DNA from: a bacterium
GTDB taxonomy: Bacteria > Desulfobacterota > Binatia > HRBIN30 > CADEER01
Assembly (NCBI GenBank): GCA_019637795.1
Contig: JAHBUY010000003.1
Coordinates: 505,409-569,408, forward strand
DNA length: 64,000 bases
Reading direction: 5' to 3'
A program made the position numbers and the translations under genes. The notes under the pieces were generated by a model. That model made no database searches. It was given only the letters and a program-made list of their open reading frames with translations, and had not been told where the DNA came from. Shown piece by piece: positions 55,155 through 62,486 of the stretch (its first letter is position 1; every line of letters starts with the position of its first letter).

Positions 55155-56099
55155 ATGACCGCGGTCAAGCTGCGCGACCAGTGGTGCGAGTACCAGGACG
55201 TGCTCGTGGACGTCATGATCGGCTACGCCTGCAACGTCCAGTGCGATTACTGCTCGATCACCGACGAGATGCGGCGCGAGAACATGCTGACGCCGGCGAT
55301 CATGGACATCCTGCGCGACGCCCGGGCGCGCGGCGCCACCAAGGTCGCCTTCGGCGGCGGCGAGCCGACCATCCGCCGCAGCCTGCTGCCACTCGTGCGC
55401 TGGTGCCGCGACCGCGGCTGGACGTCGATCAAGGTGTCGTCGAACGCGCTGCTCTACTCGTACGCCGACTATGCGAAGGAGGCGAGCGAGGCCGGGATCA
55501 CGACTTTCCACATCTCGTTCATGGCGCACACGCCCGAGCTCTACGCCAGGATCATGGGCCGCGCCGACGCGATGGCGCTGGCGACCCAGGGCCTCTCGAA
55601 CCTGATCGGACTCGGCCACAAGCCGGTCGGCGACCTGATCATCAAGAGCGACACCTGGATGCACCTGCCCGACATCGTCGAGCACTGGGCGCGCCTGGGA
55701 GTGGAGAAGTTCAACCTCTGGCTGGTCTCGCTGTCCGACCGCAACAAGCACAACCTCGCCTCGCTGCTGCCGGTGAGCGAGATGCGCGACGGCATCGTCG
55801 GCGCCTTCGAGCGCGGCCGCCAGCTCGGCGTGACGGTGCTGTCCCGCCACATCCCGCGCTGCCTGCTGTACGGCTACGAGGAGCACATCGCCGACCTGCG
55901 CGACGACAAGGTGCTGGTGGTGACCCCGCACTCCACCTTCGCGCTGTGGGAATCGCGCATCTCGCCCAACGCCTACAGCCCGAAGTGCGACGGCTGCATC
56001 CACCACCACGGCATCTGCCTCGGCGCCCGCCAGGATTACCTGGAGCGCTACGGCGATTTCGAATTCCAGCCCGAATACGCCACGCGCGCGACCGCGTGA
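55155..56099 (+). CDS. Radical SAM protein
   Basis: A 314-residue radical SAM enzyme. The motif CNVQCDYC begins at Cys26, followed by GGGEPTIRRSLLPL and TTFHISFMAHTPELYARIMG. The C-terminus has a compact Cys group (CDGCIHHHGICLG) that could bind an auxiliary cluster. It starts 2 bp after the two-core gene. The 125-base gap downstream holds palindrome copy 3 before hxsD. Confidence 0.82.
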   Translation: MTAVKLRDQWCEYQDVLVDVMIGYACNVQCDYCSITDEMRRENMLTPAIMDILRDARARGATKVAFGGGEPTIRRSLLPLVRWCRDRGWTSIKVSSNALLYSYADYAKEASEAGITTFHISFMAHTPELYARIMGRADAMALATQGLSNLIGLGHKPVGDLIIKSDTWMHLPDIVEHWARLGVEKFNLWLVSLSDRNKHNLASLLPVSEMRDGIVGAFERGRQLGVTVLSRHIPRCLLYGYEEHIADLRDDKVLVVTPHSTFALWESRISPNAYSPKCDGCIHHHGICLGARQDYLERYGDFEFQPEYATRATA

Positions 56100-56129
56100 A
56101 ACGGGAAAGCTGAGAGTAGAGGATAAATC

Positions 56130-56198
56130 TTTCACACGGAGGCACGGAGACACGGAGACGGACGTGATTCCTCCGTGTCTCCGTGCCTCCGTGTGAAA
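56130..56198. repeat. Perfect 28-bp inverted repeat (copy 3) upstream of hxsD
   Basis: Arms 56130-56157 and 56171-56198 are exact reverse complements over 28 bases (starting TTTCACACGGAGGCACGGAG), with a 13-base loop. It shares the ACGGAGGCACGGAGACACGG core with copy 1. It splits the operon just before hxsD and could act as an RNA hairpin or be a mobile palindrome insertion. Confidence 0.9.
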
Positions 56199-56224
56199 AT
56201 TCTGTGAAAGAGAGTACCGAGCCC

Positions 56225-56674
56225 ATGTCCCAGCCCCAGATCGAAACCCTCGACCCGCAGACCGCGACCATGACGTTGTCGCTCGACGTCGGCCTCTATC
56301 CGCGCGACGTGCTGTACGCGGCGGCGTACGTCTTCCTCGATCGCGCCTACGTGCTGCTCGACCGCGACGGCGCCCGCTACCTCGTCCACCTGCGCGGCAA
56401 GCAGGCCACCGACGAGCCGACCCTGCGCGCCATGGCCGGCGAGCTCGCCAACGAGCTGCTCGCGCAGGCCCTGCGCCTGCGGGTGGTGCGCCAGAACCAG
56501 AAGCTGATCGAGGACATCGCCAGCCTCGCCATCTCCAGCGCCGCCGGCGGCGCGGTCCACGGCGACGAGTCGGCGCTGATCGACCTCCAGGATCCGGGCG
56601 ACGACGGCTTCCTCGACGACCCGCTCGGCATCGCCGTGCCCTGGGAGGCCAAGAAGGGAGCCGGCGAGCAATGA
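56225..56674 (+). CDS. hxsD: His-Xaa-Ser system protein HxsD
   Basis: A 149-residue protein matching the HxsD pattern: TLSLDVGLYPRDVLYAAAYVFLDRAYVLLDRDGARYLVHLRGK near residues 18-60, then LAGELANELLAQALRLRVVRQN. HxsD is a small accessory protein of the His-Xaa-Ser radical SAM system, probably guiding the precursor. Here it carries an extra acidic C-terminal tail of about 45 residues. The ATG at 56225 has GAGAG upstream. Its stop overlaps the next start (ATGA), and the two genes are followed directly by hxsB, the usual order. Confidence 0.8.
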   Translation: MSQPQIETLDPQTATMTLSLDVGLYPRDVLYAAAYVFLDRAYVLLDRDGARYLVHLRGKQATDEPTLRAMAGELANELLAQALRLRVVRQNQKLIEDIASLAISSAAGGAVHGDESALIDLQDPGDDGFLDDPLGIAVPWEAKKGAGEQ

Positions 56675-56907
56675 GCGCCGCGACCGCGACCGTGCGCCTG
56701 CACCGCGCCCTCTATGCCGAGGACGGCATCCGCCGCGCGGCGGAGACGTTCACCGATTTCGCCGCCTTCGCGGTACGCGCCGACGGCGATCACTGGGTGG
56801 TCGACGTCAGCGACATCGACCAGGAGGTCGACGGCGACGTGGTCGCCGAGTTCTGCAACTTCGCCCTCGCCAACACCGCCATCCGCAGGAAGTACGCCAA
56901 TGCTTGA
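56671..56907 (+). CDS. Second, short HxsD-like protein
   Basis: A 78-residue protein with the same pattern as HxsD: VRLHRALYAEDGIRRAAETFTDFAAFAVRADGDHWVVDV, then VAEFCNFALANTAIRRK. The shared features are LY-x2-D/x-A-A, F-x-D, an R-x-DG turn and an EF-x-N-x2-L helix. It therefore looks like an HxsD paralogue and may be a PqqD-style carrier for a different radical SAM enzyme. Its start overlaps hxsD and its end overlaps hxsB. Confidence 0.65.
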   Translation: MSAATATVRLHRALYAEDGIRRAAETFTDFAAFAVRADGDHWVVDVSDIDQEVDGDVVAEFCNFALANTAIRRKYANA

Positions 56908-58441
56908 GAGCGCCTCCACCAGCGGCGCGCCGCCCCTGCTGCCGCGCGGCCGCCAGGTCGACCTCGCCGCCCTCTCGGACCCCAGCCGCTGGCAGCCCGA
57001 GTACGCGGTGCCCTTCAATCAACGGGTCATCGGCCGCAAGATCGTCATCAGCAACGACCTCGGCGATTGGCTGATGCTCAGCCAGGAGGAGTTCCGCGAT
57101 TTCATCGAGGGCCGCCCGCAGCCCGGCGAGCCGCTGTTCGAGAAGCTCGCGCGCGCCAACTTCATCGCCGACCGCGTCGACCTCAACGCCCAGGCGCAGC
57201 GCTGGCGGCGCAAGAAACAGTACCTGTATGCCGGCCCGACCCTGCACGCGTTCGTGCTCACCCACCGCTGCAACCACGGCTGCCAGTACTGCCACAGCTC
57301 GATCGTCGGCATGGATCGGTACGACACCGACATGTCGATCGAAACCGCCGAGCGCGGCGTCGACCTCGCCTTCCAGACCACCGCCTGGGGTCTGACGATC
57401 GAGTTCCAGGGCGGCGAGCCGACCGCCAACTGGCCGGTGCTGCAGCACATCGTCGACTACGCGCGGAAGAAGAACGAGACCGCGCAAAAGGTGCTGTCGT
57501 TCGCCCTGGTCACCAACCTGTCGCTGATGGACGAGGAGAAGCTCGAGTTCCTCCTCGACCGCCGCGTCCAGATCTGCACCAGCCTCGATGGCCCCGAGGA
57601 CCTGCACAACAAGATCCGCATCTTCAAGGGCGGCAACAGCCACCAGACGTTGATGAGCTGGATGCAGCGCATCAACGAGCGCTATGCCGAGATGGGGCTG
57701 GACACCAATCAGTACCGGGTCGAGGCGCTGCCGACGATCACCCGCCCGAGCCTGACGCGCTGGAAGGACATCGTCGATACCTTCGTCGCCGCCGGCTGCC
57801 GCGCCGTCTTCCTGCGCAAGCTCGACCCCTTCGGCTTCGCCGCCCGCAGCGTCAAGACGCTCGGCTACTCGATGGACGAGTTCCTCGAGTTCTACGCCAA
57901 CGCCGTCGACTACATCATCGAGCTCAACCGCCAGGGCGTGCAGGTGATGGAGCGGCACGCGGCGATCATGCTCAACAAGATCCTCTGCGACGACGAGCCG
58001 AACTACCTCGACCTGCGCATCCCCGGCGGCGCCTGCATCGGCCAGCTCGGCTACGCGCCCGACGGCAGCATCTACTCCTCCGACGAGGGCCGATTCGTCG
58101 CCTCCATGGGCGACGACATGTTCAAGATCGGCACGGTCAACGACAGCTACTACGACCTGATGACCAACGCCGCCACCCGGGCGCTGGTGATGGCCGGGCT
58201 GAACGACGCCCAGCCCGACTGCGTGAGCTGCGTCTACAAGCCGTGGTGCGGCCAGCAGGTCGAATACAATTACAAGACCCAGGGCAGCCTGCACGGCCAC
58301 ATGCGCGACTCGGCCTGGTGCAAGAAGCACAAGTCGATCTTCGACTACCTCATGCACAAGCTGGAATCGGCCGACGAGCGCGACATGGAGATGTTCCGCC
58401 TGTGGACCACCAACCGGACGCTGGACCATTTCATCGTCTGA
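56900..58441 (+). CDS. hxsB: His-Xaa-Ser system radical SAM maturase HxsB
   Basis: A 513-residue radical SAM/SPASM maturase. The N-terminal region (PFNQRVIGRKIVISNDLGDWLMLSQEEF) is the typical HxsB opening, near residues 33-65. The SAM cluster motif is CNHGCQYC from Cys124, then QGGEPTANWPVLQ and CTSLDGPEDLHNKIR. The SPASM region has CIGQLGYAPDGSIYSSDEGR, then CVSCVYKPWCGQQVEYN. It is expected to modify the HGS repeats encoded by the cassettes. It overlaps the preceding gene by 8 bp. The GC-rich hairpin after it precedes the hydroxylase gene. Confidence 0.87.
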   Translation: MLESASTSGAPPLLPRGRQVDLAALSDPSRWQPEYAVPFNQRVIGRKIVISNDLGDWLMLSQEEFRDFIEGRPQPGEPLFEKLARANFIADRVDLNAQAQRWRRKKQYLYAGPTLHAFVLTHRCNHGCQYCHSSIVGMDRYDTDMSIETAERGVDLAFQTTAWGLTIEFQGGEPTANWPVLQHIVDYARKKNETAQKVLSFALVTNLSLMDEEKLEFLLDRRVQICTSLDGPEDLHNKIRIFKGGNSHQTLMSWMQRINERYAEMGLDTNQYRVEALPTITRPSLTRWKDIVDTFVAAGCRAVFLRKLDPFGFAARSVKTLGYSMDEFLEFYANAVDYIIELNRQGVQVMERHAAIMLNKILCDDEPNYLDLRIPGGACIGQLGYAPDGSIYSSDEGRFVASMGDDMFKIGTVNDSYYDLMTNAATRALVMAGLNDAQPDCVSCVYKPWCGQQVEYNYKTQGSLHGHMRDSAWCKKHKSIFDYLMHKLESADERDMEMFRLWTTNRTLDHFIV

Positions 58442-58458
58442 GCTCTTGACCGCCGAGA

Positions 58459-58494
58459 CGCCGCGGCGCGGAGCCGACGCTCCGCGCCGCGGCG
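58459..58494 (+). promoter_or_regulatory. 15-bp GC hairpin between hxsB and the HExxH gene
   Basis: CGCCGCGGCGCGGAG pairs perfectly with CTCCGCGCCGCGGCG around loop CCGACG. The right arm ends only 10 bases before the ATG at 58505, so it could mask ribosome binding or act as a partial terminator. No T run follows. Confidence 0.6.
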
Positions 58495-58504
58495 GTGACA
58501 TTCC

Positions 58505-59809
58505 ATGACCCCGCTCACCGGCCACGGTTTGGCGCTGCCCGAACAGGCGACCGACACGCAGGCGCTGCGCACGGCGTACGCGCGCTACCTCGCGACCACC
58601 TGCCAGCAGTTCCTCGCCGCCGGCGAGATGCTGCCGGCGGCGCTCCGCCCGGCGCACGCGCGCAGCGCGGCGCTGGTCCGCGACGCGCTGCGCCGCAGCC
58701 AGTGGCCCACCCTCACCTGCTTCGCCTCGCCGATGGTCGGCACCCCGCTGCAGTGCCTGTTCCTGCGCGGCGACCTGCCCGCCTTCGCGGCGCGCATCGA
58801 TGCCGCCGCGGCGGCGCTGGTCCCGCATCTCCTCTTCGAGTTGGCGCTGCGCGGCCTCATCCCCGACGGCCAGTCGGTCCTCTGGGAGCACGGCGCGCCG
58901 CCGCTGGCGGCGATCGCCATCGGCGCCGAGCTGACACCGCCCGCCGGCGCCACCGGCCTGCGCGTCTCGCGCAGCCACGTCAGCGCCATCGCCGGCGGCG
59001 ACGAGGTCGCCCGCCTGCCGGTCGAGCGCGACGCGCTGACGCGGGCGCTGGCCGGCGACGGCGGCGGCTTCGCGGTGCAGCGCTGCTTCCACCGCATCGG
59101 CACCGCCACCCACCTCGCCACCGTCGATCACAACCCCATCGCCGCCTTCGAGGCGCACCCCGACAAGGCCGGCAACCCGGTCGACCTCGGCGGCCGGCCG
59201 GTCTCCGAATGGGTCGACGTGCTCGGCCAGAGCCTGGCGCTGGTCGAACGCTACCTGCCCGGCGAATACGCCGAGATGCGGATGCTGCTGCACGAGATCA
59301 TCCCGGTCGGCTTCGACGCGGTGAAGCATCTCTCGGCGTCCTACCGCGAGGCGGTGGGCACCGTGTACATGACGCTGCACCCGAGCGTCATGATCATGAC
59401 CGAGGCCGTGGTGCACGAATTCCAGCACAACAAGATCAACGTCTCCGCCTACGACGCCGCGTACCTCGTCAACGCCTTCCACCCGCTGTACAAGAGCCCG
59501 GTCCGACCCGATCCGCGGCCGCTGTGGGGCATCCTGCTCGCCGTGCACGCCTTCCTGCCGGTCGCCGAGCTCTACCGCCGCATGCGCGACGACGACCACG
59601 AATGGGCCCGCCATCCGGACTTCGAACGCCGCATGCTCGAGATCGATCTCAAGAACCACGAGGGCATGGAGATGCTGCGCGCCAACGCGCAGCTCACGCC
59701 GGCCGGCCAGGCGCTGTTCGACGATCTCGAGGCGCTGGAACGCCGCCACCTCGCCGAGCACCGGGGGCGCGGCGTCGACACGACGCCGACCGCGAGCCAC
59801 CTGGCCTGA
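58505..59809 (+). CDS. HExxH-motif peptide-modification protein (aKG-HExxH beta-hydroxylase type)
   Basis: A 434-residue protein. The key part is TEAVVHEFQHNKINVSAYD, with HEFQH at residues 304-308. It is followed by YKSPVRPDPRPLWGILLAVHAFLPVAELYRRM. This matches the HEXXH family that accompanies radical SAM RiPP systems such as FxsB. Members of that family have been described as 2-oxoglutarate/iron peptide beta-hydroxylases, not proteases. The N-terminal 280 residues are helical and unassigned. Its place directly after hxsB suggests hydroxylation of the HGS peptide as a second step. HEXXH enzymes paired with HxsB are, to my knowledge, not a standard part of Hxs systems. Confidence 0.8.
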   Translation: MTPLTGHGLALPEQATDTQALRTAYARYLATTCQQFLAAGEMLPAALRPAHARSAALVRDALRRSQWPTLTCFASPMVGTPLQCLFLRGDLPAFAARIDAAAAALVPHLLFELALRGLIPDGQSVLWEHGAPPLAAIAIGAELTPPAGATGLRVSRSHVSAIAGGDEVARLPVERDALTRALAGDGGGFAVQRCFHRIGTATHLATVDHNPIAAFEAHPDKAGNPVDLGGRPVSEWVDVLGQSLALVERYLPGEYAEMRMLLHEIIPVGFDAVKHLSASYREAVGTVYMTLHPSVMIMTEAVVHEFQHNKINVSAYDAAYLVNAFHPLYKSPVRPDPRPLWGILLAVHAFLPVAELYRRMRDDDHEWARHPDFERRMLEIDLKNHEGMEMLRANAQLTPAGQALFDDLEALERRHLAEHRGRGVDTTPTASHLA

Positions 59810-59845
59810 GCGGACGCCCGCCGCGACCCGCTCGCTCGCAGCGCC

Positions 59846-61435
59846 GTGCCCCTCTCGCGCGTCTTCCGCGCCGCCGTCGAGCTGGCGCTGCTGGCCGTCG
59901 TCGGCGGCGGCGTGCTGGCGCGGATCGTCGCCCTGCCGTCGTACGTCCCCGACTCGGGCGACGAGTGGGGCAACACGATCACGCCGCTGCGCGTGCTCTA
60001 CAACCACGGCAACCCGGCGACCTTCCTGCACCCGTCGCTGTACTACCACCTCACCGCCGGCGCCTATGCGGCGGTGTTCGGCGCCGCGCGCGCGCTCGGC
60101 CTGGTCGATCCGTCACTGGCGATGGCCGACCTCTTCGTCGTCGACGACCGCTGGTTCGTCTTCACGGCGCGCGCCGTATCGGTGCTCTCGGCGACGCTGG
60201 CGCTGTGGGCGCTCCATGCCATCGGCCGCACCCTCTGGGATCGCACCAGCGGCCTCGCCGCCGCCGCCCTGCTGGCGCTCCTGCCGCTGCACGCCGCGTA
60301 CTCCGACGCGGCGCGCGTCGATAGCCTGTTCCTCGCCCTCTTCCTGTTCGCCTTCGGCCGCATCCTGCTCGCCGCGCGCCGGCCGAGCCGCGGCGCCGAC
60401 GACCTGGCGGCCGCGGCCGTCGGCCTGGCGACCGGCGCCAACTACAACGGCGGCCTGTTGATCGCCTGGTTGGCCGCCGCGCAACTGCGGCGCGCCGGCG
60501 ACCCGCCGCGGGCGCGCGCCCGTCGGCTCGCGCGCTCGGCGCTGCTCAGCGCCGCCGCCTTTCTGATCTCCAGTCCGTTCGTCCTCCTCGACCTGCCCAC
60601 CTTCGCGCGCCAGTTCGCGTTCCAGAGCAGCCTCGCGCTGCGCCCGCATCCCGGCAGCGAGGGCCGCGGCCTGCTCTTCTACGCGCAGGACCTGATCGCG
60701 AGCGATCCCCTGCTGGCGGGCACGATCGCCGCCGGCGGGCTGGCGATCGCCGTCCTCGGCACCCGCCTCGAGCGCTTCGCAGCGACCCTGCCGGTGGTCT
60801 ACTTCGCGCTGTTCTCGCTGATCGACACGAAGTACGACCGGTTCATCCTGCCCGCGCTGGCGCTCTTCCTCCTGTACGCCGCCGGCCTGCCGTTCGTGCT
60901 GGCGCGCGCCGCCCGCCGCCAGCCCATCGTCGCCCGCGGGCTGTCGATCGCCGCCCTCGCCCTGCTGGCCGCCAACCTCGCCGTGCTGGCGCCGCGCGCC
61001 ATCCCGATCCCGCGCCACGAGCAGCTCGAGCCGGCGCGCGCGCCGCTGCTCGACTGGTTCGCCGCCAACGCCCCGCCGCGGGCGCGGGTCCTGGTCGAAT
61101 CCGGCATCGTGCCGCTGCTCGACGCGTTCGACGAGCCGGCGCCGTTCGGCCCGGCCCTGCGCGACGCGCTGGCGCGCGCCCGGCCGGCCCTCTCCCAGGA
61201 GTTTCACAGCGCGGTGTTCATCGGCGGCACGAGCTACTACGACCCCGCCGCCATCGCCGCGCGCCGCTACGACTTCGTCGTCGTGTCCCCCCGGAACCAG
61301 CGCTACCTCGAGCGCCAGTGCGATGCGTTCCCGCAGGTGTGCGCGGTGTACGAGGCGCTGCGCTCCCACGCCCGCGTGGCCTACCGCACGCCGGAGGGCA
61401 TCGAACCGGCGCTGGTCTACGACCTGCGCCCCTGA
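59846..61435 (+). CDS. GT39-like integral membrane glycosyltransferase
   Basis: A 529-residue membrane protein with about ten hydrophobic segments (AAVELALLAVVGGGVLARI, AAAALLALLPLHAAYSDAARVDSLFLALFLF and others) and a soluble C-terminal third. The first periplasmic loop has an acidic DSGDEW motif and a HPSLYYHL segment, as in ArnT/PMT-type (GT39) enzymes, which use polyprenyl-phosphate sugars. The start is a GTG 36 bp after the HExxH gene. It might glycosylate Ser of an exported protein or peptide, but that is context-based. It may also be unrelated to the RiPP genes. Confidence 0.7.
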   Translation: MPLSRVFRAAVELALLAVVGGGVLARIVALPSYVPDSGDEWGNTITPLRVLYNHGNPATFLHPSLYYHLTAGAYAAVFGAARALGLVDPSLAMADLFVVDDRWFVFTARAVSVLSATLALWALHAIGRTLWDRTSGLAAAALLALLPLHAAYSDAARVDSLFLALFLFAFGRILLAARRPSRGADDLAAAAVGLATGANYNGGLLIAWLAAAQLRRAGDPPRARARRLARSALLSAAAFLISSPFVLLDLPTFARQFAFQSSLALRPHPGSEGRGLLFYAQDLIASDPLLAGTIAAGGLAIAVLGTRLERFAATLPVVYFALFSLIDTKYDRFILPALALFLLYAAGLPFVLARAARRQPIVARGLSIAALALLAANLAVLAPRAIPIPRHEQLEPARAPLLDWFAANAPPRARVLVESGIVPLLDAFDEPAPFGPALRDALARARPALSQEFHSAVFIGGTSYYDPAAIAARRYDFVVVSPRNQRYLERQCDAFPQVCAVYEALRSHARVAYRTPEGIEPALVYDLRP

Positions 61436-61454
61436 CGACCGCCGCCCGGCGCCC

Positions 61455-62486
61455 TCACGACAGGCGCTTCAACAGGGCGAGGATGCCTTCGCGCGCCGGC
61501 GACCGGTGCGCCGACCGACCGCGGACGGCGCGCACCGCGTCGCGGTGCGCCAGGTACCAGTCGTAGGACTGGCAGATCATCTCCTCGTTCGACCAGCGCG
61601 GCTGCCACTCGAGGTCGCGCACCGCCGGCGCGATGTCGAAGTAGAGGCTGCGACCGTACATCAGCGCGTGGTACGGGCCGAGCGGCGACAGGCCGACGGC
61701 GCTGGTGAGCCGCATCGCCGCCGTCGCCAGCCCCATCGGCAGCGCATAGACGCGGCTGCCGGTGCCGGCGTGCCGGCACAGCGCCTCGAGCGTCTGGCGC
61801 ATGGTGCCGAAGCGGGCGGCGCCGATGTTGTACGTCGCCGGCCCGGGACGCGCGGCGGCGCGCAGACAGGCGTCCGCGAGGTCATCGGCGTGCACGAACT
61901 GGTAGACGTTGTCGCCGCGGCCGAGCAGCGGAATCCGCCGCCCCTCGGCGACCCAGTCGAAGAGGATGGCGAAGATCCCGAGCCGGCCGTGGCCGAGGAT
62001 GGTGCGCGGACGGATGATGGTGACGTCGAGCCCGTCGCGCACCGCCGCCGCCACCGCGTGCTCCGCCTCCAGCTTGGCCCGCCCGTAGGCCTCGAGCGGC
62101 CGCGGCGCCACCCCGAGATCGACGGGATTGCGCGCCGGGATGCCGAAGACGGCGCTCGACGAGGTGTGCACCACCTTGGCGACGCCGGCGCCGCGGGCCG
62201 CGTCCAGCAGATGCCGGGTGCCGCCGACGTTCACCGCTTCGAACAGGGCGCGATCCTTGGCGAGCGGAACCTGGGCGACGTTGTGGTAGACGACATCGAT
62301 TCCGGCGCAGGCGGCGCGCACCGCCGGCGCGTCGCGGATGTCGCCGAGGACCAACTCGACGTCGGCCGGGCGGTCGTCCGCATCCACCAGGTCGAACACC
62401 CGCACCGCGGCGCCCGCGGCGCGCAGGCGGTCGCGCAGGGCGCAGCCGAAGTAGCCGGAGCCGCCGGTGATCAAGACGCGGGCCAT
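61455..62486 (-). CDS. Extended SDR / NAD-dependent epimerase (3beta-HSD-like)
   Basis: A 343-residue extended SDR. It has cofactor motif TGGSGYFG near the N-terminus, DVVYHNVAQVPLAKD, active-site Ser in HTSSSAVFG, and YGRAK for the YxxxK pair. The type is that of 3beta-hydroxysteroid dehydrogenase or sugar epimerases. The ATG shares one base with the stop of the upstream fusion gene (TGATG), so translation is coupled and both probably act in one pathway on a sterol-like or terpenoid alcohol. Confidence 0.85.
   Translation of the reverse strand: MARVLITGGSGYFGCALRDRLRAAGAAVRVFDLVDADDRPADVELVLGDIRDAPAVRAACAGIDVVYHNVAQVPLAKDRALFEAVNVGGTRHLLDAARGAGVAKVVHTSSSAVFGIPARNPVDLGVAPRPLEAYGRAKLEAEHAVAAAVRDGLDVTIIRPRTILGHGRLGIFAILFDWVAEGRRIPLLGRGDNVYQFVHADDLADACLRAAARPGPATYNIGAARFGTMRQTLEALCRHAGTGSRVYALPMGLATAAMRLTSAVGLSPLGPYHALMYGRSLYFDIAPAVRDLEWQPRWSNEEMICQSYDWYLAHRDAVRAVRGRSAHRSPAREGILALLKRLS

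Noticed and set aside
58505..59809. HExxH protein as a zinc metalloprotease
   Set aside because: The HEFQH motif is followed by the DPRPLWGIL context of the peptide-modification family, there is no signal peptide or third zinc ligand motif, and it sits in a RiPP operon.
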